A DNA stretch of 64,000 nucleotides, taken from positions 1-64,000 of the forward strand of contig JANPBY010000027.1 of NCBI GenBank assembly GCA_031430645.1, written 5' to 3'. A program made the translations under genes and the position numbers. Positions 1 through 8,647 of this stretch are shown here, piece after piece (position 1 is the first letter of the stretch; every line of letters begins with the position of its first letter). This stretch comes from JANPBY01 sp031430645. GTDB lineage: Bacteria; Actinomycetota; Actinomycetes; DATJPE01. Below the pieces are notes generated by a model. That model was not told the DNA's origin and did not search any database. It saw nothing but the letters and a program-made list of their open reading frames with translations.

Positions 1-30
1 GGCATTGAGGTTAGGGGCATTGAGGTTAGG
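1..30. repeat. 15-bp tandem repeat at the 3' end of argR
   Basis: Two perfect copies of GGCATTGAGGTTAGG lie at 1-15 and 16-30, followed by a partly matching unit from 31. On the minus strand each copy encodes Asn-Ala-Pro-Asn-Leu in the argR frame. The array may continue beyond the left edge, so the copy number is unknown. Confidence 0.9.
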
Positions 31-546
31 GGCATTGTGGCCGAGGGCAGGTCCCCCGACGAGATCGAGCATTTGCTGCGCGACTGCGGACCCACCTACG
101 GGGTCGCGCGTCACGAGGAAGATGGTGTCGTCACCGGCGACCGTGCCAATGACGTCGGGCAGCACGGTGTGATCGATGGCGGAGGCGAGGTACTGGGCTG
201 CTCCGGGCGGAGTGCGGAGCACGACCATGTTGGCGCTGCTGTCGACGCTCACGAGCACGTCCTCACAGCGACGACGAAGTCGCTCGAGGGCGCTGGTTTC
301 TTGGACTGCCAGGTGCGCCGCCCGGTCGCCGCCCTCGCCCGGCACGGCGTACACCAAAGCACCTTCGGTGGAGCGGACGCGTACCGCCCCGAGCTCGTCG
401 AGATCACGGGACAGGGTCGCCTGCGTCACCTTGACGCCATCACCGGCCAGTAGCTCGGCCAGCTCGGACTGCGAGCGCACCGGAACTCGTTCAAGGGTGT
501 CGATGATCCGCTGGTGGCGTGCCGCCTTGGTGGCGAGAACAGTCAT
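1..546 (-). CDS. argR: Arginine repressor ArgR (3' end beyond the window)
   Basis: ArgR binds ARG-box operators with arginine as co-repressor and shuts down arginine synthesis. The ATG is at 546 and 182 codons are visible without a stop. Residues of about 10-60 form the winged helix (QATLSRDLDELG). The C-terminal arginine-binding and oligomerisation part contains GTVAGDDTIFLV. The protein then continues into an NAPNL-type pentapeptide repeat that is not part of the usual ArgR core; whether this is a tail or the true end is cut off. The gene lies downstream of argD on the same strand, in the order known from streptomycetes (argCJBDR), with no argF between. A large palindrome separates argD from argR. 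Confidence 0.93.
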   Translation of the reverse strand, partial: MTVLATKAARHQRIIDTLERVPVRSQSELAELLAGDGVKVTQATLSRDLDELGAVRVRSTEGALVYAVPGEGGDRAAHLAVQETSALERLRRRCEDVLVSVDSSANMVVLRTPPGAAQYLASAIDHTVLPDVIGTVAGDDTIFLVTRDPVGGSAVAQQMLDLVGGPALGHNAPNLNAPNLNA

Positions 547-562
547 AGCCGATCCCCCTGCC

Positions 563-631
563 CCCCGCTGAGTGTGACGTTTCGTACGCGACACGCGGCG
601 TGTCGCGTACAGAACGTCACAGTCAGCGGGG
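563..631. repeat. 69-bp near-perfect palindrome between argD and argR
   Basis: Arms at 563-596 and 598-631 are 34 bp each, with three mismatches and one central base. The centre reads ACACGC-G-GCGTGT. The right arm ends directly before the argD stop codon (632-634). There is no T-run after it on the minus strand, so it is not a classical intrinsic terminator, though as RNA it would fold into a very stable hairpin that could protect argD mRNA or lower argR expression. The core TACGCGACACGC resembles the inverted repeat at 30145-30300, which suggests a dispersed REP-like family. Confidence 0.85.
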
Positions 632-1849
632 TCATGCCGCGGCCTCTGCGGCGTCGAGGATCGCGGGCAGCGCGTGGACGAAGGAGTCCGCCTCGTCTGC
701 CGTGAGGATGAGCGGGGGCGCGAGTCGGATGACGTCGGGGCGTACGGCGTTGACGAGGAACCCGGCGTTGCGCGCAGCAGTCTCCACGGGCCCACTGACG
801 GGCTGGGTCAGGACGAGCGCCCGCCACAGGCCTAGTCCGCGGTGACCGGACAGCAAAGAGTGGTCGACGGCGTCGAAGCCGGTGGCCCAGAGCTCGCCGA
901 CGTCCTTCACGTGGGTGAGGAGGTCCTCGGTCTCGATGGTGTCCAAGACGGCCAACGCCGCCGCACAGGAGACCGGGTTGCCGCCGAAGGTCGAGCCGTG
1001 GTCACCAGGCTCAAAAAGCCTGCCGGCCGATCCCACACCGAGGCACGCCCCGATGGGCAACCCGCCACCGAGCCCCTTGGCGAGGGTGACGATGTCCGGC
1101 AGAACCCCCTGCGCAGTAGCGGAAAACCACTCACCTGTGCGGCCGATCCCGCTTTGGACCTCATCGACCACAAGCAGCGCGCCGACTCGGTCGCAGGCCG
1201 CCCGAGCCGCGGCAAGGTAACCCGCAGGCGGCGCGACGACTCCGCCCTCCCCGAGGGTCGGTTCGACGATGACGGCAGCGACTGTGTCGTCGACGGACTC
1301 GGTGAGTGCCTCGGCGTCGCCGTACGGGACGAAGGTGACGGGGCCGGGCAACGGTTCGAAGGGTGCGCGCTTGCTCGGGATGCCGGTCACGGAGAGCGCA
1401 CCGAACGTGCGTCCGTGGAATCCGCCCCCGGTTGCGACGACCCGCAGCCGGCCACCGGTGGGGTCGAGACCCCATCCGTGCCTGCGCACCAGCTTGAGTG
1501 CGGCCTCGTTGGCGGTGGCGCCGTCCTGGCAGAAGAAGACCCGCCCCGCTGCGCCGAGCAACCCGAGGAGGCGCTCGGCGAGCCGTACGCCTGGCTCGTG
1601 GATCGCGAGGTTGCTGGTGTGCGCGAGGGTGGCGACCTGACGGCTCACTGCCTCCACGATCGCGGGGTGGGCGTGGCCCAGGGACGACACCGCGATGCCC
1701 CCCACCAGGTCGAGGTAGGTGTGGCCGTCGGCGTCCCAAACCGTGCTGCCCGCACCGCGTACGAGAGCCACCGGCGGGGTGCCGTAGTTGGGCATCATGA
1801 CCGCGTCCCACCGGATAGCCATCCGGTCATAGACGGGGCCGGCGGTCAT
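632..1849 (-). CDS. argD: Acetylornithine aminotransferase
   Basis: A PLP-dependent class III aminotransferase (405 aa, normal length) that converts N-acetylglutamate-5-semialdehyde to N-acetylornithine using glutamate. The PLP-binding lysine is Lys258 in TLAKGLGGG, and the conserved VDEVQSGIGRTG stretch precedes it. The ATG at 1849 overlaps the argB stop by 4 bp (ATGA), indicating translational coupling. It is the fourth gene of argC-J-B-D. It could also serve as succinyldiaminopimelate aminotransferase, as in some relatives, but the context favours arginine. Confidence 0.95.
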   Translation of the reverse strand: MTAGPVYDRMAIRWDAVMMPNYGTPPVALVRGAGSTVWDADGHTYLDLVGGIAVSSLGHAHPAIVEAVSRQVATLAHTSNLAIHEPGVRLAERLLGLLGAAGRVFFCQDGATANEAALKLVRRHGWGLDPTGGRLRVVATGGGFHGRTFGALSVTGIPSKRAPFEPLPGPVTFVPYGDAEALTESVDDTVAAVIVEPTLGEGGVVAPPAGYLAAARAACDRVGALLVVDEVQSGIGRTGEWFSATAQGVLPDIVTLAKGLGGGLPIGACLGVGSAGRLFEPGDHGSTFGGNPVSCAAALAVLDTIETEDLLTHVKDVGELWATGFDAVDHSLLSGHRGLGLWRALVLTQPVSGPVETAARNAGFLVNAVRPDVIRLAPPLILTADEADSFVHALPAILDAAEAAA

Positions 1850-2721
1850 GGCGTCACCATGGTGCCGACCCCGGCGCTGGTGAAGACCTCGAGCAGCAGG
1901 GCGTGGGCCACCCGTCCGTCGAGGACGTGCGCCCCGGAGACTCCGCCCTGCACCGCCCGTAGGCAGGCCTCCATCTTCGGCACCATGCCGCTGGTCAAGG
2001 TTGGCAACAAGGAGGTCAGCTCGGCCGCAGTCAGGCTGCTGATGACCTCGTCGCTAGCCGGCCAGTCAGCGTAGAGACCTTCGACGTCGGTGAGAACGAC
2101 GAGCTTCTCGGCGCCGAGCGCGGTGGCCAGTGCCGCGGCGGCGCTGTCGGCGTTGACGTTGTAGACCTCGCCGTCGCGTCCACGGGCGACGCTGCTGACG
2201 ACGGGGATGAGCCCGTCGTCCAGGAGTCCTGTGACGAACGCGGGTTGCACCTCGACAACGTCCCCGACCAGCCCGATGTCCACGAGATCACCGTCGACGA
2301 GCACGTCGCGCCGCTCTGCGGTGAATACGTGCGCATCCTCGCCGGAAAGCCCGACTGCATGCGGGCCATGCGCATTGACCAGGCCCACGATCTCGCGCTG
2401 AACCTGGCCTACGAGCACCATCCGGACCACGTCCATCGCCTCGGGTGTCGTGACCCGGTAGCCACCTCGAAACTCCCCAGGCACACCGAGCCGGTCAAGC
2501 ATCGCGGTGATCTGCGGTCCCCCGCCGTGGACGACCACGACCCGAATGCCTGCATGGCGCAGGAAGACGACGTCCTCCGCGAACGCCCGCTTGAGCCCGT
2601 CGTCTGACATGGCGTTGCCGCCGTACTTCACGACGACGGTCCTGCCCCGGAATCGCTCGATCCAAGGCAGGGCCTCAACGAGGACGCCGGCCTTAGCGAG
2701 GGCATCCGCGTGTCGACTCAT
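1846..2721 (-). CDS. argB: Acetylglutamate kinase
   Basis: Phosphorylates N-acetylglutamate, the second step of arginine synthesis and in many organisms the arginine-feedback point. The 291-aa protein has the amino-acid-kinase signatures VVKYGGNAM near residue 33 and VVHGGGPQ near residue 60. The ATG at 2721 was chosen because it overlaps the argJ stop by 4 bp and matches the family N-terminus. The open frame continues upstream to about 2994, but that part is antisense-like sequence inside argJ and does not resemble ArgB. Confidence 0.95.
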   Translation of the reverse strand: MSRHADALAKAGVLVEALPWIERFRGRTVVVKYGGNAMSDDGLKRAFAEDVVFLRHAGIRVVVVHGGGPQITAMLDRLGVPGEFRGGYRVTTPEAMDVVRMVLVGQVQREIVGLVNAHGPHAVGLSGEDAHVFTAERRDVLVDGDLVDIGLVGDVVEVQPAFVTGLLDDGLIPVVSSVARGRDGEVYNVNADSAAAALATALGAEKLVVLTDVEGLYADWPASDEVISSLTAAELTSLLPTLTSGMVPKMEACLRAVQGGVSGAHVLDGRVAHALLLEVFTSAGVGTMVTP

Positions 2722-3893
2722 GAGGAGTACGCCGAGTTCTCGTGGACGTACTCCGCCGTGAGGTCGTTGGTCCAGACGGTCGCCTGCGCGCGGCCGGCAC
2801 CGAGGTCGACGGAGACGCTGACCCCGCGGCCAGAGAGGTCGATGAGGTCGCGGTCCTCCCCGGGCGCTCCACCGATGCAGACCTTGACTCCGTTGATGGA
2901 CACGGACACGCGGTTGGGTTCGAAGACCGCATCGGTGGTGCCGATCGCCGAAAGAACCCTGCCCCAGTTGGGGTCTTCGCCGTGGATCGCGCACTTGAAG
3001 AGGTTGCTACGCGCCACGCTGCGCGCGGCGGCCACGGCGTCGTCCTCGGTCGCCGCCGATGTCACATCGATGCGGATGTCCTTGCTGGCACCTTCCGCAT
3101 CAAGGACGAGCCGGAGCGCGAGGTCGGTACAGACCTCGCGTACGGCTGCCGCGAGAGCACCCGGCCCCGGTGTGACTCCGGAGGCACCTGAGGCGAGCAG
3201 GAGCACCGTGTCGTTGGTGGACATGCAGCCGTCGGAGTCGACCCGGTCGAAGGTGACCCGGGTCGCGGCACGAAGCGCGTGATCCAACTCATCGGCGGGC
3301 GCCACGGCATCAGTGGTCAGCACAACAAGCATGGTCGCGAGGCCTGGCGCCAGCATCCCCGCGCCCTTGGCCATCCCCCCAACCGTGAACCCCTCGGAAT
3401 CGGCTAGGGCTGGGACGGCGACACTGGACTGCTTGGGGACCGTGTCCGTGGTCATGATGGCTCGGGCCGCCGCGTCGCCGCCTTCACCAGACAAGGAAGC
3501 GTGCGCCGCCGTAGCACCCGGAAGCAGCCGGTCCATCGGCAGGCGTACGCCGATCAAACCCGTCGAGCAGACCGCCACCTCCCCGGCTCCGCACCCGAGC
3601 AAACCCGCCACGTGCTCGGCGGTGGCGTGGGTGTCCTGGAAGCCGGCGGCACCGGTACAGGCGTTGGCACCGCCGGAGTTGAGGACGACGGCGTGGAGCT
3701 CTCCTCCGGCCAGCACCTGCTCGGACCAGAGCACCGGGGCCGCCTTGAAGCGGTTCGACGTGAACACACCGGCCGCGGTCTGCAGCGGGCCGTCGTTGAC
3801 GACAAGGGCGAGGTCAGGGGCATCGCTGCTCTTGAGGCCAGCGGCCACGCCGGCGGCGCGAAACCCCCGGGGCGCCGTCACTCCGGTGCTCAT
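2718..3893 (-). CDS. argJ: Bifunctional ornithine acetyltransferase / N-acetylglutamate synthase
   Basis: Transfers acetyl from N-acetylornithine to glutamate, recycling the acetyl group; bifunctional members also make N-acetylglutamate from acetyl-CoA. The 391-aa precursor is expected to self-cleave before Thr187 in the motif MLAPGLATMLV, giving alpha and beta chains. The ATG at 3893 overlaps the argC stop (ATGA). The gene lies in argC-J-B-D. Whether it keeps the acetyl-CoA activity cannot be read from sequence alone. Confidence 0.95.
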   Translation of the reverse strand: MSTGVTAPRGFRAAGVAAGLKSSDAPDLALVVNDGPLQTAAGVFTSNRFKAAPVLWSEQVLAGGELHAVVLNSGGANACTGAAGFQDTHATAEHVAGLLGCGAGEVAVCSTGLIGVRLPMDRLLPGATAAHASLSGEGGDAAARAIMTTDTVPKQSSVAVPALADSEGFTVGGMAKGAGMLAPGLATMLVVLTTDAVAPADELDHALRAATRVTFDRVDSDGCMSTNDTVLLLASGASGVTPGPGALAAAVREVCTDLALRLVLDAEGASKDIRIDVTSAATEDDAVAAARSVARSNLFKCAIHGEDPNWGRVLSAIGTTDAVFEPNRVSVSINGVKVCIGGAPGEDRDLIDLSGRGVSVSVDLGAGRAQATVWTNDLTAEYVHENSAYSS

Positions 3894-4906
3894 GGCCCGA
3901 CCCCCAGCGAGGTGAGGCCCGCCGACTCCGGCAAGCCGAGCATGAGGTTGGCGTTCTGGATCGCCTGGCCGGCCGCACCCTTGCCCAGATTGTCGATGGC
4001 AATGGTGACGATCACCCGTCCGCTGTCGGCGTCGACCTCGGCCTGCAGGTGGGCGGCGTTGGTGCCGAGGGTGCTGCTCGTGCGCGGCTGAACCCCCTCC
4101 GGCAGCACGTGCACGAACTGCTCATCGCCGTACGCCTTCGCCAGCGCCAGCCGAACGTCCTCTGCCGTCGTCAGAGGGCTGGTCGGCCGTGCGGTCACCG
4201 TCGCGAGGATGCCGCGCAGCATCGGCGCGAGTATCGGTGTGAAGGACAGCGAGGTCGCTCCGCTCGCCTGCTTGATCTCGGGCACGTGCTGGTGGGCACC
4301 GACCTTGTAGGCCGTGAGCCCGCCTATGACCTCACTCGCCAGCAGGCTCGCCTTCAGTCCGCGGCCCGCGCCGGTGGTGCCGCTCGACGCCACGACGACG
4401 ACATCCTCTGGGCAGACCACGCCGCCAGCGACAAGCGGAGCGAGCGCCAAAGTGATCGCGACCGCGTAGCAACCGGTGTTGGCGACCCGGGTGGATTCGG
4501 CGATGCGGGTGCGCTGGCCCGGCAGCTCCGGGAGGCCGTACGTCCAGGTCCCGGCGTGTGGACCGCCGTAGTAGGCGGTCCACGCATCCCCGTCCGCGAG
4601 TCGAAAATCCGCCCCAAGGTCCACGACGGGCAGCTCAGGCGGGAGCTGCGTGACCAGCGCAGCTGACTCCCCGTGCGGGAGGGCCAGGAAGACCAGGTCG
4701 GCCTCGGCGAGCAGCGCCGGGTCTGTCGGGTTGAAGGCGCGGTCAGCGAGGGGGACTAACTGGGGGTGCACGGCGGTCACCGGCTTGCCGGCGCTGGTCG
4801 AGGCGCAGACTGCCGCCAGCTCGAGATCGGGGTGGCCGAGGACAAGCCTCAGCAGTTCCCCACCCGCGTAGCCGCTGGCGCCCGCGACCGCTACCCGAGG
4901 GGACAT
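3890..4906 (-). CDS. argC: N-acetyl-gamma-glutamyl-phosphate reductase
   Basis: An NADPH-dependent reductase for the third step of arginine synthesis (338 aa). The N-terminal nucleotide-binding GASGYAGGEL is present, and the catalytic cysteine is Cys146 in VANTGCYAV. It is the first gene of the arginine operon. The ATG at 4906 is preceded by an AT-rich element and has no Shine-Dalgarno; TATATT ends 8 nt upstream of the ATG, so the mRNA is probably leaderless. Confidence 0.95.
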   Translation of the reverse strand: MSPRVAVAGASGYAGGELLRLVLGHPDLELAAVCASTSAGKPVTAVHPQLVPLADRAFNPTDPALLAEADLVFLALPHGESAALVTQLPPELPVVDLGADFRLADGDAWTAYYGGPHAGTWTYGLPELPGQRTRIAESTRVANTGCYAVAITLALAPLVAGGVVCPEDVVVVASSGTTGAGRGLKASLLASEVIGGLTAYKVGAHQHVPEIKQASGATSLSFTPILAPMLRGILATVTARPTSPLTTAEDVRLALAKAYGDEQFVHVLPEGVQPRTSSTLGTNAAHLQAEVDADSGRVIVTIAIDNLGKGAAGQAIQNANLMLGLPESAGLTSLGVGP

Positions 4907-4943
4907 AGTTCACGAATATACACTGACTGGTATCTATATGCGA
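4907..4943 (-). promoter_or_regulatory. argC promoter with two ArgR-box-like sequences
   Basis: An unusually AT-rich island just upstream of argC. The minus strand reads TCGCATATAGATACCAGT (4943-4926) and AGTGTATATTCGTGAACT (4924-4907), each a plausible degenerate 18-bp ARG box, arranged as a close pair. The -10 candidate TATATT (4920-4915) lies inside the proximal box, so a bound ArgR would block RNA polymerase. No good -35 is visible. The assignment as an ArgR operator is inferred from position, pairing and AT-richness. Confidence 0.6.
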
Positions 4944-4979
4944 CCTGGTCGTGATCGCTCCCCGATGAAGAGCCAATCC

Positions 4980-7490
4980 TCAGGTGCGCTGGACAGCGCC
5001 CACGCGCCGTGCCGCTTCGGCCACGGCCGCATCCCGCGCCGCTGAGGCCTCCTCGACCGTGAGCGTACGGTTCGGGGCACGGAAGCGGAGCGCGTACGCC
5101 AACGACTTGCGTCCCGCGCCAAGCCGCTCGTCGCGGTAGACATCGAACAACCGCAGGGACTCGAGCAGCTCGCCGGCCCCGTCTCGCAGCGCATCCTCGA
5201 CCGCGGAAGCCGTGACGTCCTCGTCGACCACCAGAGCAACATCCTCTTTGGCCATGGGGAACCCGGAAATGGTTGGTCCCACGTCGAGGTCCTCGGCGAA
5301 GCCGGCAAGGGTCATCAGGTCGATCTGGGCCGCCACCGTGCGCGCGGGCAGACCGAGCTCGGAGACGACACGAGGATGCAGCTCTCCGGCATAGCCGACG
5401 TGCAGCGGCTCCGCTCCAGTATCCACCAAGAGTTGTGCGCAGCGGCCCGGGTGCCAGGGAGCACGTTGCGCCTGCGCCACGATGAGGGGCGCGTCGATCG
5501 CGGCGGCGGCCTCACGGCATACCTGGATCACGTCGGCCCAGGTGGCTTCTCGCCCTGGTCCCCACCAACCGTCGGACTCGAGCTTGCCAGTCATGACGAC
5601 AGCGACGTGAAACGGCTGATCGGGCAGGGCGTCGTCGAGCGCCTTGAGCTCTTCATCGGTAGGGCGTCGGTCGACGCCGGGACGAGGCACCGGGAGCGGG
5701 TGGCCTGGCTTGGGGTGGAACACCCGCCCGTGCTCGAAGAGCGCGAGGTCAGTGAAGCCGCGTCCCACGTTGCGCTTAGCTGTTGCGAGCAAGCCGGGCA
5801 GCAACGTGGTGCGCAGGAACGGTTCCTCATCGGAGATCGGGTTCGCAAGCCTGACCATGTCGCGCCGGGCGTCATCCGCGGGCAGCCCCAACGCGTCCAA
5901 GGCGGCGACACCGACGAAGGGGTAGCACCGGACTTCGGTGAGCCCGGCGGCTGCCAGGGCGCGGGAGATGAGCAGCCCATGCCGCTTGGTCGTGCCGAAC
6001 CCGCGCCCGGCCGGTGTCGGGCGCAGAACTGACGGGACCCCGTCGTAGCCCTCCAGCCGTACGACCTCCTCGGCGAGGTCGTTGGGGTCCGTCAGGTCGG
6101 GCCGCCAGGACGGCGGCGTCACCACGATGCGCCCTTCGACGTCAGGCCCGGCGACCTCGCAGCCGACGTCGCGCAGTCGGCGCACGACGACGTCCGGGGA
6201 GTAGTCGACGCCTGCCACGCACCCGGGGTGGTCGACGGGGATCGTGAGCGAGGACCTGGCTGGCCGCTCGTCGACCTCCGAGGCACCGACGTACGTCGCT
6301 CCGCCCAGCTCGACGAGCAGCGCGCAGGCCCGCGCCGAGGCGACCGGCTGCAGGGAGGAATCGACGCCGCGCTCGAATCGGCGGGAAGCCTCCGACGACA
6401 GCTTGTGCCGCCGTGACTGACGGGCCACCGTGACGGCATCGAAGTGGGCTGCCTCGATGACCAGGTCAGTGCTGGCCGCGGAGATCTCCGTGCTCGCACC
6501 GCCCATCGTCCCGGCCAGCGCGATCGGTCCGGAGGAGTCGGCGATGAGCAGGTCCTCAGGATCGAGGACCCGATCGGCCCCATCTAGGGTCAGGAGCCGC
6601 TCCCCTGCGAGCGCGCGCCGGACGACGACCGGACCGGACAACCGGGACTCGTCGAAGGCGTGCAGCGGCTGGCCGAGTTCGAGCATGACGTAGTTGGTGA
6701 TGTCGACGGCGAGACTGATGGGGCGCATCCCGGCGAGGTGAAGGCGACTGCTCAGCCATAGTGGGCTCGAGGCAGCCGGGTCGAACCCGGTCACGCGGCG
6801 GAGCACGATCCGGTCGGCTCCTGTGGGGTCCCCGATGGAGACCGGGTGCCCGGGCAAGCTGTCGTCCGTTGGGAGCGGGAAGTTGGCGGGGTCGCGCAGC
6901 GGGACGTCGTACGCCGTTGCCGCCTCGCGGGCGATGCCTCGGACGGATAGCGCGTAGCCACGGTCCGGCGTGACCGCGATGTCCAGGACGGACTCAGGCA
7001 GCCCGAGTAGTGGCTTCGCGTCGGCGCCGGGTTCTGCGCCGGCGGCCAGGTCCGCCGGCAGGACGTAGATCCCGGAGTGGTCTTCGCCGAGGTCGAGCTC
7101 CTTGAGCGAACAGATCATGCCGTCGCTCACGTGGCCATAGGTCTTGCGCGCAGAGATCGCAAAGCCGCCGGGAAGCACCGCTCCGGGGAGCGCCACGACC
7201 ACGAGGTCGCCGGTCGCGAAGTTGTGCGCACCGCAGACGATGCCGCGCGCACCACCCTCGGCGTTGTGCTCGCCGACGTCGACCTGGCACCAGCGGATCG
7301 TCTTGCCGTTGGACTGCGGCTCGTCGGCCGTGTCCAGCACCCGCCCGACGACCAGTGGACCGGGGACGTCGACCTCGTCGACGGTCTCGACTTCGAGGCC
7401 CGCTCGGACGAGGCGGGCAGCGACATCGCGGCCGGTCTCGCCGACCGGCAGGTCGACGTACTCACGCAACCATCGCAACGGGACGCGCAT
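4980..7490 (-). CDS. pheT: Phenylalanine-tRNA ligase beta subunit
   Basis: The large subunit of the alpha2-beta2 phenylalanyl-tRNA synthetase (836 aa). Domains in order are an N-terminal segment with a tRNA-binding OB fold (about residues 40-150, including GAVLPGGFAISARKTYGHVSDGM), the B3/B4 editing region, B5, and a C-terminal ferredoxin-like anticodon-binding domain (GFPMAKEDVALVVDEDV onward). The ATG at 7490 (MRVPLRWLREYV) is the normal family start and overlaps the pheS stop as TGATG. The reading frame stays open upstream inside pheS, but that extension is spurious. Confidence 0.96.
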   Translation of the reverse strand: MRVPLRWLREYVDLPVGETGRDVAARLVRAGLEVETVDEVDVPGPLVVGRVLDTADEPQSNGKTIRWCQVDVGEHNAEGGARGIVCGAHNFATGDLVVVALPGAVLPGGFAISARKTYGHVSDGMICSLKELDLGEDHSGIYVLPADLAAGAEPGADAKPLLGLPESVLDIAVTPDRGYALSVRGIAREAATAYDVPLRDPANFPLPTDDSLPGHPVSIGDPTGADRIVLRRVTGFDPAASSPLWLSSRLHLAGMRPISLAVDITNYVMLELGQPLHAFDESRLSGPVVVRRALAGERLLTLDGADRVLDPEDLLIADSSGPIALAGTMGGASTEISAASTDLVIEAAHFDAVTVARQSRRHKLSSEASRRFERGVDSSLQPVASARACALLVELGGATYVGASEVDERPARSSLTIPVDHPGCVAGVDYSPDVVVRRLRDVGCEVAGPDVEGRIVVTPPSWRPDLTDPNDLAEEVVRLEGYDGVPSVLRPTPAGRGFGTTKRHGLLISRALAAAGLTEVRCYPFVGVAALDALGLPADDARRDMVRLANPISDEEPFLRTTLLPGLLATAKRNVGRGFTDLALFEHGRVFHPKPGHPLPVPRPGVDRRPTDEELKALDDALPDQPFHVAVVMTGKLESDGWWGPGREATWADVIQVCREAAAAIDAPLIVAQAQRAPWHPGRCAQLLVDTGAEPLHVGYAGELHPRVVSELGLPARTVAAQIDLMTLAGFAEDLDVGPTISGFPMAKEDVALVVDEDVTASAVEDALRDGAGELLESLRLFDVYRDERLGAGRKSLAYALRFRAPNRTLTVEEASAARDAAVAEAARRVGAVQRT

Positions 7491-8599
7491 CAGACCTCCA
7501 TGCCGAAGGCCTGGGTGAAGCGGACGTCGCCCTCCACCATGTCGCGCATGTCGCGCACGTCGTGCCGGAACATCAGCGTGCGCTCGATGCCCATGCCGAA
7601 GGCGAAACCGCTGTAACGGTCGGGGTCGATGCCGCAGGCGACCAGCACGCGCGGGTTGACCACCCCGCAGCCGCCCCACTCGATCCAGCCCTCGCTGGAG
7701 CAGGTACGACACGGGTTTGCGGGGTCACCGACAGAGGCGCCGCGGCACACGAAGCACTCGAGGTCGACCTCGGCGCTCGGCTCGGTGAAGGGGAAGTACG
7801 ACGGGCGTAGCCGCGTGACGATGCCCTCGCCAAACATCGAGGCGGCGAAGTGATCGAGGGTGCCCTTGAGGTCGGCCATCGTGATGCCCTCGTCGACGAC
7901 CAACCCCTCGACCTGGCCGAAGACCGGGGTGTGGGTGGCATCGAGCTCATCGGTGCGGAACACCCGCCCCGGGCAAATCATGTAGATCGGGGGTTCCTGG
8001 GTGAGCATGGTGCGGATCTGAACCGGCGAGGTCTGGGTGCGCAAGACGAGGCCGGAGTCGGCGGACTCGACGAAGAACGTGTCCTGCATGGTCCGTGCCG
8101 GGTGGTCAGGCGGGATGTTGAGAGCATCGAAGTTGAGCCACTCCGCCTCGACCTCGGGGCCGTCGACGATGTCGTAGCCCATGGCGGCGAACACCTCGCC
8201 GATGCGTTCGGTCAGCGTGGTCAGCGGATGCCGCGCTCCCTGGAGCCGGCGATCGTGCGGGAGCGTGACATCGACGGCCTCCTCAACCAGCACCCGCTCG
8301 TCACGCTCCGCTTCGAGCTCGGTCTGGCGGGCTTCAAGCGCAGCGCGTACGACCTGCCGGGCCTCCCCCACCCGCTTGCCAGCTTCGGCCTTCGCTTGTG
8401 GGGGCAGCGCGCCGATCTCCCGGTTGGCCAGCGCGAGCGGGCTTCGGTCGCCAGCGTGGGCGAGCCGCGCCGCCTTGAGCTGGTCGAGGTCGGTGGCGGC
8501 CGCGAACGCTGCGAGCGCCTCGTCTCGGACACGCGCCACCTCGTCGGGGTGAAGCGGGGTCACCTCGACGGGGTCGAAGCTCTTGTTGGGTGCGGACAC
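7490..8599 (-). CDS. pheS: Phenylalanine-tRNA ligase alpha subunit
   Basis: The catalytic subunit of phenylalanyl-tRNA synthetase (369 aa). The N-terminal coiled coil (about 20-105) binds tRNA, followed by the class II core with motif 2 (GRVFRTDELDATHTPVFGQVEG) and motif 3 (GMGIERTLMF). Paired cysteines CFVC and CRTC form a probable zinc knuckle. The start is GTG at 8599. TAGAGT at 8613-8608 lies 8 nt from the GTG and there is no Shine-Dalgarno, so a leaderless transcript is likely. pheS and pheT are coupled by a 1-nt overlap. Confidence 0.96.
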   Translation of the reverse strand: MSAPNKSFDPVEVTPLHPDEVARVRDEALAAFAAATDLDQLKAARLAHAGDRSPLALANREIGALPPQAKAEAGKRVGEARQVVRAALEARQTELEAERDERVLVEEAVDVTLPHDRRLQGARHPLTTLTERIGEVFAAMGYDIVDGPEVEAEWLNFDALNIPPDHPARTMQDTFFVESADSGLVLRTQTSPVQIRTMLTQEPPIYMICPGRVFRTDELDATHTPVFGQVEGLVVDEGITMADLKGTLDHFAASMFGEGIVTRLRPSYFPFTEPSAEVDLECFVCRGASVGDPANPCRTCSSEGWIEWGGCGVVNPRVLVACGIDPDRYSGFAFGMGIERTLMFRHDVRDMRDMVEGDVRFTQAFGMEV

Positions 8600-8607
8600 A
8601 ACCCAGA

Positions 8608-8613
8608 ACTCTA
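8608..8613 (-). promoter_or_regulatory. -10 box for leaderless pheS
   Basis: TAGAGT fits the actinobacterial TANNNT -10 pattern and ends 8 nt before the pheS GTG. No convincing -35 is seen. Inference from spacing only. Confidence 0.5.
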
Positions 8614-8647
8614 CTGAGCCAGCGTCCGTTCCTCCGACCTGATTCTT

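Noticed and set aside
842..2074. 410-codon plus-strand ORF opposite argD
   Set aside because: An antisense shadow of a high-GC gene; no recognisable domain, and argD, argB are certain on the other strand.
7491..7712. N-terminal extension of pheT into pheS
   Set aside because: Does not resemble PheT, and MRVPLRWL at 7490 is the family start with a TGATG overlap.
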